Numbered from the stretch's first letter, positions 43,247 to 56,573 are shown. The stretch is DNA of 64,000 nt from Myrica gale (GCA_963930655.1 OZ005611.1:22803001-22867000); one strand, 5' to 3'. Numbers and translations are program-made. Notes: generated by a model not told the origin, from the sequence alone.

Positions 43247-46200
43247 ATGACGTCGGCCATCGGATGGTACGGACCATTAATCGATCTCTCCGAAGCCGCT
43301 CTCCACGTCGGCGATTTCGTTCAGCTTCTCGTTTTCGTTCACCGGTCCACTCCTGTTCAGGTGTCTCTCTAAGTGTGTTTTTTTGTAATACAGTTCTCTT
43401 CAGATTTTGTTATTAATCGGTAATGGTTGGGTGCAGTATAAGTTGGCGAAAGGCGGAGAGGTAATAAAGACGGATATTCAGGTCGGTGACAACACTCGAC
43501 CTTTCTTTTCGGTGTCCCTATGGCAGAAGCCGATGGGATCAAAGGCGTTAGCCGGTGACGTCGTCTTGTTACAGAGTGAGCTCCAGTTTCGTTTCTTCTT
43601 CCACTCATTCAGCTTCGGAGCTGTGTCTTTCAAATCCTTTTGTTTGCATCAAATACCTTTTCCGGTCGGGCAATTCATCTTACCCACGAAAAGTTTTTTT
43701 TTTCATCACCTTTCTTTTCGATATTGGCAGTTTTAAATTGAACGTGATAGCGATATTACCAAAACCGCAGTCTGAATTGAATGTGCTTTCAACGATTCAG
43801 ACGAGAAGTGTGAAAAGGTGGACAATTGCATTGTCTTCTGTAAAGACCCCATTTTGACTGTAGAACGGCACTTGAGGTTTTGTGCATCGGTAACATTTAG
43901 AATTAGAGTCAGATATATATAGTTGTGAACTTCAGCTGTAGATACTCTTTTCCCATAAGTTCAGTGTGAGCAGTAAACCTCGCGGCCTTTTTGCTTCATG
44001 TTGGCGGTTGGTATCTCCTACGATCAGAAATAGATGGGGATTCAACTTCATGAAAGGAACAAAATTAAAAAAAAAAAACCAGAGAGGGTTGGATGAATTA
44101 ATAACAGGTGTTATTCTATGATGGTTGTACTTCAAGCTTTTTTTTTTGGTTGGATTTGATCTTTATATTTCACATCCTTGCCTCCTTGGGCTTATTTAAC
44201 AGAGTTCTAAGTCTCATGTCCTTTTTAGATGCAACATTTGTTTGATAATTCACGTGTTGGACTATGGGAATGTTCGTTTTGTAAAAAATTGCAAGATTTT
44301 TAGTATTTTGATAGAATTGTGAATATTTATGTAGATTGGAGTTTTTTTTTAGGTTTTTGTGTAAAAATTTGTGAATTTTTTTAAAGATATTTAATTTTTG
44401 TTGGAGTTTGTAAAAAAGTTGTAGGGAGATGATTTGATGTAATTGTTTAATAAAAAAATTGGAGTTAGATGAAAAAGTATGGAGAGAGAATATTTGTTAT
44501 AATTTTTTTTTGAAAATGTATTGAAGTTTGTGTGAAAAGTTGTTGGAGATTGTGTAAAAAAATATTGGTGTTTTTGTTAGAATTTTTGAGATTTTGAATG
44601 TTCAGTTTTGTAAATTTTGTTGAATCCTACTATATTCTAAAATACTTTTGCAAACGAACATGCCCTATATGATTTTAGACTGCTGGATAGCCTTCGCTTT
44701 ATAAAAACTTAATACATTTTAAGGGTAAAAGTTTGTATTCGAAATGTTTCATCTATTTTGGATCCAGGAGCATGAAGGTTTGATGTTTTTTAAACCTTGA
44801 TAGATTCTAAGTTCCTGTGTTCTGAACTTGGCTTCGTGTATGGATCTTATTGTATTTTATGTTGTCTGGGAGATGCACGTCGAATCTTAAGATTAGCGGA
44901 CCATTGTGTTGCACGTGTTCTACTGGAAACATCCGTGTATATGGTTTTTTAGTTTCGAACTCTTGTTTTTCAGACTTATGCCATCTGTATACTTCTTTCA
45001 TAGTATCAAGCTTTAGCTTTAACTTCTCGCTCAAAGCAGATGTCAAGATTACAAAGTTTGGAGGGGTTGTTGAGGCCAGAACCGTACAGTGCTCATCATT
45101 ACAGTCTTTGATCCACCTGCAGGAATTGCTTTTCTCAAAGGGTATATCATTTTGTTTCCCATCCTTACAGACTGTGAGGAGGTTCTGCATAAACTAGTGT
45201 GTTATCTTCCCCTTTTAGCTGATTAACAAAATACTATAACTTGTTATTCTTCTTATGCCATCTACCTGAAAAATTAACTGATTTAGATCTCCACAACTAG
45301 GCATCAACTGTAGCTAGTAACAAGTTTGTTCAGATAAAACCAAAGGTGTTCAAAGGTATTATCTTTATATTTGTAGGTGCTGATGACTTAATAACAGATT
45401 GTCGACTTGGGATAACAACAAAGGAAAAGCTTAGTAAGGTAATAGAATGGGTGCAGCGAGCTGGATCCACTCTCTGCAAGATTGACTTGCAGAGCCATCA
45501 GGTATTCTCTGTGCCATTCCTTTTTTGCGCTATTTCAAACACAGGCTAATCTGCCATTACTTCTTAAAGAATAATTTTACCTTCTCTTTTAGGAAATATG
45601 AACAATTGTTTAGTTGTTGCCAAACCTTCGTTATGTGCATAAATTTAAATTTTCAATGTTTCCTTTATATGCTTCTTCACTTTGTTGTTCCGTAGCCTAC
45701 ACTTCTTTTTGTATTCTCCACTTGTCAGCTCAGTCCATGCTCTGCCTTTTGCTTCTTGCTTTGCATTCCATCTTTGGTCAACATTATGTGTCCTTATCAT
45801 GTCTTGTAGTCTTCAAATGCCCATTTTCTTGTCAAAGAAAGATTCCTGTTTCAAGCTACATTCTAACCGTGATCAAATAGCTTTCGGTTTGTATAGAAGC
45901 AGATATTGTGTCAATTATCAGTGGCAATTCTCCAACTGACAGATGCTTGTTTCATTTGGAGGATTCTATTATCAGCCACTATATGCTTAAGCTTACAAAG
46001 TATTGACTGCCCTGACTGTTAATGGAAAAGATTATCCTTTTCCCTTGTTTTTAGATAGTGGATGATGAATGGCTTTGCATTGGGTTTTCTGTTTTCAGTT
46101 ATATTTTCATTTTCAGTTTATATCTGGTTTCAATGTCAATGCACGATCTAAATCTCCGGAGTAACTGAGAACAATTTGACAGCAGAACAAGCATTTTTCA

Positions 46201-48971
46201 AGAAACTGGAAAGTGCTGGATGACAGAAAAATTAGGAACTGTATTTCCCTTTCAGAAGTATCACATCTAACCAACTCCTGCGAGGCAGTTTTTCATGCAT
46301 TGGTTGGTGAAATTTTTCTTCCATTTGCCTGGATAGCTTGTGGTGATTCGGAGAAGGAAAAGATGTTTATCAGCAGGAGAGTATATAAGACAGGAGATAA
46401 TCGTTTAGCAGAGGATTTCATTTGCACTGGCTGCCAGCTCTGTGGCTCCCCATTGGATTCAGACTACAAGTATGGTAGCTTATCTTTAGGCATTGTTGCA
46501 ATGGCGCCGGTACCATCACTGAATTCCTTGCTCCTTCCATTGCAGCAAGTCCATGTTTCTACAAAATGCCTTTCCACTGTATTGCTCAAAAAGTTCAGAT
46601 CGCCTTCATGCAGTGGGCTTGATTTACAGGCCCTTTATGGTATGGATTTGTTCCCCTATTTACATTATTCTCTTGTCTGATTGGAATAATAGAAGTCACA
46701 ACAATTCTATACTTGGTGGGAATCTGTATATTCACTAATGTTCTCCATGATATCCAATGCAAGGATTTCAATTTTTCCATTGGATGTTCATGGTATCTTG
46801 TCATTCTGCATGGAAAAAAAAATCATTTGAGAGTAAGTTCAGATTCTCTACCTCCAATTAGGAAATGGAAGAACTATGCATCTTAGATTCATTTACTAGT
46901 GCAAAACAAGGACTAACTTATATTAACTAACTTAATGCTGATTAATGTGGAGAACGGGAGAATATAGAACTTACGAAACTATGAGCTGATATCTCAAATG
47001 GATAAGAAGAGTAAAGTAAGGTATAGGACAGATGAATAGGTTTAAGCTTTTATCTGCTTGGAGGGATGAATTTAAAATGTTTAAGGCTTTGGTTTTCTCT
47101 AAGGCGGTTGCAGGTCATAATCCCAAAAAATGGAGGTTAAGGGACCTGCAGTAGAGGAGATAGAGAGATAAGAAACAAACGGTAGCAGTATTGACGATGG
47201 GGTGCAAGTCAATTTAGTATAATCTTCTGGGTTCAAAGTATTCTTGAAATCCTGGTATCAAGAATCGAGCAGAAAAGGTGGAGGGGATCAGACAGTGACT
47301 TGGTATGGAAGACAAATCTTTTTAAGCCTATAATCTTCCAAGAACTTTTTCTGAAAAAGTGGACTTTCAACATTTATACCAATAAAGATCGAGGGTATTT
47401 AAGGTTCTTTGAGAAGCGTAGCATGCAGGTGGAACTTCTAGTTTAATGATGCTCAATCCTTGTGTTGTTATGTTTTGGCCCTTAACATGATTGCTTAAAG
47501 AATATAGCTTCATAAATGGCGCTTTCTGAATCATTTTCAGTCGTGGAATATAGTACTTGAAATCTCAACAATTTAACGACTTAAAAGCTCAAGCTTTCAT
47601 GGGTATGGACCCTAATGGCGGTGCATCTCACTATATAACTTACTAAGTGTGTAGTCAATCATCCAGAAAGTGTATCCCCAAAGAATAAATTCTTGGACAT
47701 TTCCCCACTTTGGAGGAATTCTGTAAGACTTCTAAGTCGCCAGGACAATCTTTTTTCTCTTCGCCATTTATTTTTCAGTTTATACTTGGGGATTCATGAC
47801 TGACTTTTTCCACATTGATCTTTCGTATGCCTAGCATTTAGGTTTACACGGGGTTTCTCAATTTCTTTTATCACATTGCAATCCCTCAGCAAAAGTTCTC
47901 TGTTTAGGCTTTTAATATCATCCGTCAGAGGTTAACAACGGAGTCTTGCATTGCATCAGCCTCTAAAACATGAACCAACACCATCTAATGCAAGTATGCA
48001 TGTGTCGATGCTTTTTCCTCATATTTGTCTGGGCAAAAGAATGTGTTTACCTTTTGCGCATATGCTCACTTCCGTTATTCGTAGAGTAAGTTTTCTCTTG
48101 TTAAAAGTCTAGAAAGATAAATCACTACAAGGAGTGGATGAAAGGTTTATCCAATTTAGTTACTCGTCCTTTTCTGAGGACTCGCGACTTACAGATTTGT
48201 TCGCTGGCTTTCCTCCATCCTTCTCTTTAAAAAAGCAGCATAAACTAAGACGGCTGAGATTAATGATAATTTCAATTTAGATTCTTCTAAAAATTAGCAG
48301 TATTTATCCTCTCGTGATTGGTAACTCTCAACATGTTGAGCATCTCTAATCTTTTCATTCTTCTGCAGTTATATGTTTGGGATGAATCAGGATATCTACC
48401 TCTCCTCGTCAGGAACAAGGCTGCAGAAATCTTGTTTGGAAACATCAGGGCTGAAAGAGTCTACTTCTGCTATAGGGAGCAGAACCATGACGGGAACCCT
48501 GGTCCAAAAGATGTTCACAATGATGATCAGTGTTCCGCTCTCGTCTTTGATCATCCCAAAGCTGCAGCTGGATTTCTAGGTTCTTGTTTCTCAGATGGAA
48601 ATAGGAATCTGGAATGGAAGGAAAAACAATGTTGCGGTAAAAAGATAAACTTATATTTGATTTGGTTAATTTTTCTGAAGATTTTGCTGCAACAAGGAAA
48701 CAACAGTCCTTATGAAATTTGAAGTCACTGTAAATGCCAGCTTAGATAGAGAAAATGGTAGGTTTGAAATGGTTTCAGTGTTGATGACATGTTTCAGAGC
48801 CTAATGATCAAATGTACTTTCATTCCTGAAATTTTGGGGAATGATATTGCAATCGTTCTATGTATAACTATTCAAAAAATTTCTCTTTTATGTAATACAT
48901 GTCGAACAGGGCTTCTCCGGTCATATAAGTGTACTTCAAACCAAAGGTTGTTGTTTTGTGTAACACATTAA
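43247..48971 (+). CDS. RPA1/MEIOB-like OB-fold single-stranded DNA-binding protein
   Basis: Nine exons join in phase: 43247-43360, 43437-43575, 45040-45141, 45377-45501, 46183-46469, 46546-46639, 48369-48636, 48707-48757 and 48910-48971 (413 residues; the last two are tentative). The splice from exon 2 to 3 gives LAGDVVLLQNVKITKFGG, and exon 6 to 7 gives YRPFMLYVWDESG, both typical of OB-fold beta strands. A cysteine cluster C241-x2-C244-x2-C247, with C269 after it, resembles the zinc site in the third OB domain of RPA1. The likely role is binding single-stranded DNA in replication, repair or meiosis; which paralogue it is remains uncertain. Exon 5 starts at a tandem CAGCAG acceptor. Intron 2 (43576-45039) holds a 400-bp MITE. 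A truncated copy lies at 61600-62876. Confidence 0.75.
44266..44665 (+). mobile_element. 400-bp MITE in OB-fold gene intron 2
   Basis: Termini GGGAATGTTCGTTTTG and CAAACGAACATGCCC are inverted repeats. The flanks are TAT on both sides (44263-44265 and 44666-44668). The duplicated copy of this locus reads CACTATATGATTCC at 62329-62342 with nothing inserted, which fixes the boundaries and shows a 3-bp target duplication. An inverted, diverged copy lies at 2354-2743. The interior is AT-rich and non-coding. The superfamily is unclear: PIF/Harbinger normally duplicates TAA or TTA, not TAT. Confidence 0.85.
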
Positions 48972-49681
48972 CTTGATCCCAGTTTGCAACTGAGTAACTT
49001 GCAAGCAACTTACCAATGAGTCCGAACTCTTAGCAACAGATGGGTACCGGTAGTCCTACCCAAAGCCGAGAGCCAAATGTAAATTGGCTTCCGACTCTCA
49101 TGAAGTTACGCTCGGATGTTGGGAACAACTATTGCTGTCTTGTCTTCAATTATTATCGATGTAACAACCGACTGAGTCAATTTTTCTGCCCAGCCTATTT
49201 CCCGGAGTTGATCGCCAGCATGTTACTGCAACTGGTGGGTGTGTGCTGAGGTCGAGGGTTTGAGATCTACCTGGTGGGTGTGTGCTGTGTGATCAACTTA
49301 CCAATCCAAAACAATACAAAAAGAAAAAAGAGAAAAAAGAAAGAAAGAAAGATGCAAAGCAGCACCAGTTCTGAAGTTATTCAAAGATCTTTTATAAAAT
49401 GAGAAGAAATCACCTGCAGGAACAAAACTTCCGTTTAACAAACCACGCCCTCTCTGTGACTCCGCTTAAGTTGACAAAATATGAACATAATGCATGTGTT
49501 GTTGTTGAGAATTATTTTGCGACATTTGAAGCCATGAACAAGTGAACTTAGAGAACAAACAATCGAAAAGCGAGACTAATTCACCAAAGAGCTATCACAG
49601 ATGTATATCTCTTCTACAGCCAAGTAAGTTGAACCAACTGGGTGATGCTAAACATGAGGTATTGGAAAAATGAGCTAGATA
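48972..49681. repeat. Convergent intergenic region with SINE-like sequence
   Basis: It separates the 3' ends of the OB-fold gene (plus) and the small membrane-protein gene (minus). From 49220 to 49290 the phrase CTGGTGGGTGTGTGCTG occurs twice around GGTCGAGGGTTTGAGATC. An A-rich tail with AAAGAAAGAAAG follows at 49300-49352, suggesting a SINE. No gene is seen. Confidence 0.4.
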
Positions 49682-50747
49682 TTAAGACTCTGCTCCTGTC
49701 TCGTTAAGAGAAGCGTCAGCTGCAGAATTTTGAGCTTCTAATATCTTCATTTGGCGTTCCGCATGTTCTCTTTCACAGGCACTGATTCCCATTATAATAT
49801 CAAGCATTGTACCAGTTGTGCCAAAGAACACGAGAGGTGCTAGGGATTTCCGCTTTATACCGACTGGAATTGCTAGCAACGCCCCTGCTACTGAAAATAC
49901 CCATGTGCCCAGTGCACTGCAAAGATTTATTTCAGTAAAGCGAAGAAACACTTCATTAACAAAGAATTAAAACAAACAAACAAAATGAATTTTCATCAAC
50001 CATGACAAACAGACTCAATATGTGACTTTATAAGACGAAAGATACAGCTGATATAAAGTAGGTTGAGCAGGTAGCCATGAATAAATAGTCTGCAATATTA
50101 CAGTCTGTCTGATGATTCAATATTAGAGATGGATGAAACAAGCGAAGCAATTGAAATGAGAAGCAGGAATCTAACTCCCCAAAATCATTATGTTGATTAC
50201 ATGGCCAATTAAGAAAATTAAACTCAAATCAATTCGGAATGAAGCATAATGTAGATTAGAAGGACAGATAACTCAAATTTGTTTTGTATCATTGCCACAC
50301 AATTATTGAAAACAACCCACACGATCCTCGTACTTTGAAACTTTTATTCATAGTACACATCACTTGTTACCACTGCATTCAATACAATAAGTTGAGAGTC
50401 ATCCAGAACATCCCTGGTATGTTCGAACCCACCACCCCCAAAGAAAAAGAAGAAGAAGCGAAGCAACTTCAGTGATGGGATATTAGCACGGAGCTGTGTG
50501 AAAAGCCAACAAACGATCTTCGCCACAGCAAAAATGTGGTTAACTAAAACTAAAAAGCATTGAACCATTACCGGAATACCAAAATGCTTTAAAATATTTA
50601 ATCATTGTCAGGTTCTGAAAAATCTACAAATAGTCTTATAGAAGAGGAAGATAAAGAAAAAAAGAGGAAAAACAAAAGAGGGCGAAAAGATACTTACTTG
50701 GAAACTGAGCACTCTTCAAGGTGCTTGACAGTCTCTTGGTTGCCCAT
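49682..50747 (-). CDS. Conserved small membrane protein, function unknown
   Basis: Two exons on the minus strand, 50747-50698 and 49916-49682, join in phase 2 to 94 residues starting MGNQETVKHLEECSVSN. Two hydrophobic segments follow, at about residues 20-35 (WVFSVAGALLAIPVGI) and 40-58 (LAPLVFFGTTGTMLDIIMG). Then comes a charged tail (CEREHAERQMKILEAQ) likely to form a short helix. The positive loop KRKS between the segments fits a hairpin in a membrane. I recognise the type as a conserved plant protein of unknown function and cannot name it. The 781-bp intron has normal GT-AG ends. It is convergent with the OB-fold gene. Confidence 0.72.
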
Positions 50748-50947
50748 TTCTCGCTCTTCAACCTGTTTCACTGTTTCTTGTGATTTAGAACAAACACGAA
50801 AATGTAAAATACAGATGACCTTCTCTAAGAGTGCGTGTGTGCGTCTTTTTGACTGTGAATTCTGGGATAATTGAAGTCAATGTAAAACGCAGGCAGATTT
50901 TTTAAAAAAATTTAAAGATGTAGTATGAAAATTTAGGGAGATTAATG

Positions 50948-51789
50948 CTATGTTTGGTTCATGGTCTTGAAACGTTTTTTTTTCATTTTAAAAACGTTTT
51001 TCGATCCAAATATGTATTTTTCACGCAAAAAAAACATTTCAATCTTCAATAAATTTTTTATCTAATAATTGTCCACAATTTCTGTAAAAAATAACACAAA
51101 AATCCATAAAAAAATTTCTTACAAAAATCTTATTTTCATACTTTTTAACTTTCACAGTTTTCAAGGTAATAAATTTAAAAAACTTTCTCTTTCCAAACAT
51201 TATTTATATGGACCTTACAATTTTCACAAACACCTAAAAAAACATATCTTAACAAAATTTCTTAATCATTACGATCATTATCAGGGTTTGTGAAGGAGTA
51301 GTAAAATTTTTGTAGTATGTTTAAGTAGATGTGGGAAATTTTTAAATTTTATGAGTGGTGAAAAAGTGAGAAGGGAGATGATGTAATTGAATTTTTTATA
51401 TTTATTTAATATAAGTAGATGATTTGATGGAGAGAGATTGTAAATATAAATGATCGTTAAATTATAAATATTTTGAAATAAAAATGAGGATAATATTGTC
51501 AAAATACTAACAAAATTAAAGATACAAATGTCAAACTTAAAAATATTTATGGGCAAAATTTTGTCCTATACTTTTATGTGCTTAATGAAAATTTTAAAAT
51601 ATAGAACATTTTAAAAAAATATATAGTTTGTAAACATGACCGAAAGACTATCACTAAATACAATATTCGATCCCGAATCCGTACCAACAATGATATGGAT
51701 GAAGCTTATTTTTAAATTTGTCCACAGTAGGAGGGGAGGAAAAGAGAGAGATTAACTTTGGTTGAATTGGGGTAAGTTGAAATTAAAAC
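50948..51789. repeat. AT-rich intergenic DNA with MITE-like pieces
   Basis: Several stretches resemble the interiors of the AT-rich MITEs (GGTGAAAAAGTGAGAAGGGAG, TTTGATGGAGAGAGATTG), but I could not pair their ends with confidence. No gene is present. Confidence 0.4.
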
Positions 51790-53112
51790 TAGGGAAAATA
51801 TACTATATACTCTTAACTACTACCATACAGGTTTATGTGACATCCGAGTTTTACAAATTAGTTCTTGTGGTATGACTTTCAATAAAATAGTCACTGTGGT
51901 ATAGTTTTGAGACAAATTAATTCTTCCGTCTAACTTACTCAACTAACGGGAGAGTGTTGTACATGCCACGTCAGCACCATTCACACGTTGACATATATAT
52001 TTTTTTTAAAAAAAATAGTAAAGACAAATAGTAATACTTATAAAAAAAAAATGTTTCCATTCCGTTTCCTTTCAACAGCAGGGCATAATTGATCCTTGGT
52101 TTATAAACAAAAATATATGTTTCCGAGACTCTGGAGGACCCCCATAAAAGGTGGCATATTTAACTTCAAGATGGCCCGAGCCAGAAAAAGAATTCCACCC
52201 TTTCCACATAGTTCCTGGAATAGTACCAATACCTCTTAAAACAGTCAGTGACAGTCAATTACTTCCCTGAAGTGGATCAATATAACTAGAATAGGACCTA
52301 AAACTTCACAGAGATTAATCAAGATAATCTTTTTTCATGTGAATATTGACATACTGGGATGACCATGAACATTGTTCTGTCACTGCTGCAATCACAGTTA
52401 TGTACGTATCGAAGCCACTTTTTCTTTGCAATTTGGTCACACAATCACTAGTCCCAATTTTTTTTTTTTTTTTTTATGTAAGATAAATAAGGCACTTCCT
52501 AGCATATGACTTTGCTCCAAACCAAGAGAGAGGGAGAAGAAAAACTGTAAAAAAAGGTTCAAGTTTGGAAACCTTATTCCGGAGTATGCGCTCCCGAAAA
52601 TGGGGTAGCTTGACAAGGGGCGAAAAGTAACACTTGAGTCACTGCTGCAGTCCTTCCGCTGAAGACTCTTCCTCCACATCACAAAATGAACCTGAAGAGC
52701 CTGAAATCCTTGAACTCGGGTTTAGGGATGGTTGAGGTGAGATGATTTGGGAAATTAGTGTTGATCTGGGGAAATTGTGGGCAAAATTCGGCAGAGAGAG
52801 TGGAGAGTGGCTCGGGAGAATGGGGAGTTAGGGTAAGTTTAATATTGTTTTTTTAACAAGAGTAAATGACTTGAAAAAGAAGGGTTATTTGAGGTGGTTT
52901 TTATTTTTTTCAAAAAATATTTGTCAACGTGTGAATGATACTGACATGACATATACAACACTTCATGATTAGTTGAATAACGACAGTTGGACTAAAGAGA
53001 CTAATTTGTCTCAAAGCTATATTGCAAGTACCATTTTGTTGAAAGTTATACCACATGTACTAATTTGTAAAACTCAGATACCACATGGAATTGTACGGTA
53101 ATTACGCCTTTT
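51790..53112. mobile_element. 1.3-kb element with ~210-bp terminal inverted repeats
   Basis: The left arm (about 51790-52010) and the reverse complement of the right arm (about 52900-53112) align throughout: GAGTTTTACAAATTAGT, GGTATRACTTTCAA, TTGAGACAAATTA, then GTGTTGTA and CATTCACACGTTGACA in order. Long inverted repeats of this size are typical of Mutator-like (MULE) or foldback transposons. No transposase frame exists inside. The interior (52130-52780) is more GC-rich and has an open minus-strand frame at 52437-52682, so captured host sequence is possible. Target duplications could not be fixed. Confidence 0.72.
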
Positions 53113-53806
53113 ACAATTTACACCATACAATGCAAAACTTATCACATTACATCTCAAACTACAAATAGGTGTACACTTTTGCAATCGAATGTCACAATTG
53201 AACCCTTAAGAATGTATCACTTTTTTTTTTTTAGAAAAAATTAAAGTGAGAACTTAACTTAGGTGCAAAGTGTAAAGTATTAATAATTTGAGGTTCTATG
53301 TGTCAAATTTGGTAATTTAGGGTACAATTACAAATTGTGTGATAGTTAGAGTGGACAAAGTGTAACTCTTTTAAGCCTAATTTACGTTGTTATTAAGGAA
53401 AAATTAAGAAATGTCTTTACAAGATTCCTAGATGTTTTTTGCTGTAAAATTAAAATGAAAATTCTGGAGATTTTTTTTTTCTTTTCAATTTGGCACGAAT
53501 CAAAGACGAAGGACCAATATATTTTATAATGTATTCCTCCAATTGCATGTTGTAATTTAGGGAAATAAATAAATAGAAAAGATGCTCTCACACATAGAAA
53601 CAAGTTACTCGTATAAAAGCATAGCTCATGAAAAGTGTTATAGCTAAATGAATATAGATGTGGGAGTGGGATTAAGAATGCATGCCTTGTTAAATCCTTT
53701 ATTCCCCCCCTCCCCCCCCTAAATGGGCCACGATTTGTTGTCGATGTAGGCCGACACACTCATAAATTTGCCGATATGGTACCATTAACTCATTAAGCAG
53801 CAAAAA
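53113..53806. repeat. Intergenic, degenerate foldback repeat
   Basis: From 53113 to 53375 phrases such as ACACCATACAATGC and GTGTAAAG, and ATTGTGTGATAGTTAG near the right end, give a weak inverted arrangement like the dispersed family at 32170. No gene is seen before the ATG at 53807. Confidence 0.35.
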
Positions 53807-56573
53807 ATGAGAGGAATCGGAGGGCCGCTCCTATGCATAGGCGACCTGCTCAGCGATCTCGGTGAATCAGATGGTGCTACACCTCCAGCTCCCCAGGAAG
53901 CCCCTGTCTCAGCGTCTCCCTCTTCAGTTTCTAACCCCACCGACACCCCTCAGTCCCTGGAACTCACAAATCTTTTCCAGGTTCACTTCCCATTCAACTT
54001 TACATTGTTCTGTCGCCGTTCGTTTGGTTCTTTACGAGTTTCTTTGTTTTGGGTCAACTACTTTGTGTCGGTCTTGTTGAAAAAAAAAACGAAAATGCTG
54101 TGGGTTACCAATCAGAGAAAAAGGGGTTCAGAAATGTTGTACTAAATGATCTCAAGCTTTGAAAGATGTTGAAATTAGATTGTTTTACTTCTAACATTAT
54201 GTAACTTCAACAAACATATCCTGATTCGTCTCCCAATTGAGTGAAGGACTCATTTAATAGTAAAATTTATAGAAAGTAGATTCCGAGAAGCTGCATGTGC
54301 CGATGTGACGGAGCTGTGAAAATGTCCGATTTGGGTAGATTTTCATTTGCCAGCTGTAGAACTTGAGCTATTTTGGACTGATGGGATAGCACGTTTCAGG
54401 GTTATTGCGTTTAGGTTTTGTTAATACTTTTTGGGAAGATGGGGTTATTACTGTTTAGGAATTGCTTAATGCTCTCATTTTCTGAAATGAATTTAGAATT
54501 TTAACGATACTCTATGCTAGTCAGAATGGAGGTTCTTTTGCTCCAGCCGTATCCAAGTCTGATATGTGTCATGAATCTATAAAAAGATGGGAGCCCCCCA
54601 TCTTCGCAAAATTGAAATGAATTGGAGTTGTAATTGTGAACGTAAATTGTTTTGGGATCACGTATTAGAAAAGGGATCTAAATGCTTTATTTTGAACATC
54701 TGAAGGACCAAAATGCAAATTGATTAATGTTGTCTTTAGTGATGTTCAGGAAGAGTCTCTTCGAGTGTAGCTATGAAATCTAACTAAGGATGCTGGTACT
54801 TTATGCTCCAAATACATTCTTCTTTACCATCTACTATCGCCTGACTATTAGTTTTAGATACATTTTTACCTTTTTTTTCAGTGCTTATTATTTATCTTCT
54901 AAATACGAACCCTATATCGGTCATGCAGACTATAGTGTTATCTGTATTTTGTCACATCTGTGTATCGTGTTGATATTGGTGCTTCTATGCTGTGGCCTTC
55001 AGCAAGAAGTCAGTTGTACAATGATTAGTGTTTCTTCAGTTGTTAAAATTCTCTATGTTAGTGCCATGCAGACTAAACTTAATTGTGTTAATTTTCTGGA
55101 TTTCTTCAGTTTCTCAATGCTCGACTCAATGTAATGCTCTTTTTCCAACTAGTTTAGATTTAATATAGTCTTTTTTTCCCGTCAGCTGTAGTGGAACCTT
55201 ATATGTTGTGTTTGTAGGCTTAGTGCTAATAACCACAACTTGCAATTCTGGCCTTCCTCTTATGGGTCTTGAGGTTAAGCCATCTTGCTCCTTGTGGGTC
55301 TCAAGGCTAAACCATTGGTGTAGGTCTTTGTTTTTCTTGTCCTTGAACAATCCATCTTAAATTATTTTTTTCTTCTTGAGTTCAATTAGTTGCTCCTCAA
55401 GAATCTTTTTGGTATATATGAAATCTCTACGCTGTATGATGCTTGGTGGCAAGCATAACTATAACGCTCTTTTTGCACTATAACTAGTGTTAGGAAGCGT
55501 GGTTATCCTATTTGCTCACTATTATCTATCTTTGGAATACAGGGCTTGCTAATCTAAAGACTAGGTTGTTGTTGTTTTAGCCTTTAGGTTTTACACAGCA
55601 AAATAACTGGAGTATTTGCTGTTAACTTCTCAATTCTGTATCTCGAACACTCCTTTGAAATGTCTCGTGTTCTTAAGAATAAACGTATGGGAGAGAAGAG
55701 CGTTGCATGGTAATGTCCTGTGACTCCAGAATGGGAAAACTTTGCCTTTGCAAAATTTCCCTATAATTTTCTTTTGCTATATGTTGAATTATCCCACCTC
55801 ACTTGGATTCTGAAATAATGTTAAATCTTACTATTGCTGTGCAGAAATGCAAGAGTTCCAAATATACCAGAAGTAATCTTTTGTTATTTGTATTTATTCT
55901 ATGTTTCGGAATTTGTAATTCTACAACTATCTAAATCAGTCGCTGTTGCTTCAGAAAGACTATGCCCACCTGAGCGAGGCACTCTCTGGTACTGATCATT
56001 CGTGGACTGCTCTTACCCTAAAGGTGACAATTCTTCTGCATTGAAGGATATACGTTTTATAACTAGAACATGTCTACAGAAACGATTAGTAATTTCGGCC
56101 ATTCTCAAACAAATTATGCATACACTCCCACTTGTCTATGTATGGGGAGTATACAAGGTGCTATTTTATCGTTGAAATCTGCCATGGACACGTTGGTTTC
56201 TGTTTTTTGTCTGGGGCCACCTCTGTTTGGGCTTTTTTGTACAGAAGACTTAATCCTCGTAAGAACCTTTCATATCTTCATACAGTTGACATAACATTTG
56301 TTGCTTGGCATTGAGCATGTCTTTCGAAGGCTGTTTCCTTCATAAAATAATTTTTATTTCCTTCTCTTGTTTTGGTAGTTATGCTCTGCACTGGAAACTG
56401 CAAACAAATTCATCCAGTCCACCAATTTGAATGCGGGACAGCTGTCAGAGAAGGTTGGAGAGCTTGAGAAAATTGTCAAGAGAGGAGACTCGACCGTTGC
56501 ATCCGCAAAGGCCATCCATGTCTCTTTGAACCAAAAGCAAGGACCATTGACCGGCGGTCAAAATGTCCAATAA
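53807..56573 (+). CDS. Small coiled-coil type protein, partly resolved
   Basis: Three exons are supported: 53807-53980 (58 codons, MRGIGGPLLCIGDLLSDLGE, then a Pro/Ser/Ala-rich linker ending LTNLFQ), 55955-56023 (KDYAHLSEALSGTDHSWTAL) and 56379-56573 (LCSALETANKFIQSTNLNAG to the stop, about 65 codons). All are phase 0 at the visible joins. The last exon is helical and coiled-coil-like (QLSEKVGELEKIVKRGDS). One or more short exons must lie between 53981 and 55954; candidates near 55110-55131 (FLNARLN) and 55846-55873 do not fit in phase together. I do not recognise the family and assign no function. Confidence 0.6.

Noticed and set aside
55108-55131. 21-bp exon FLNARLN in the 53807 gene
   Set aside because: It has good splice-like borders but cannot be combined in phase with the candidate exon at 55846, so it was not put in the model.
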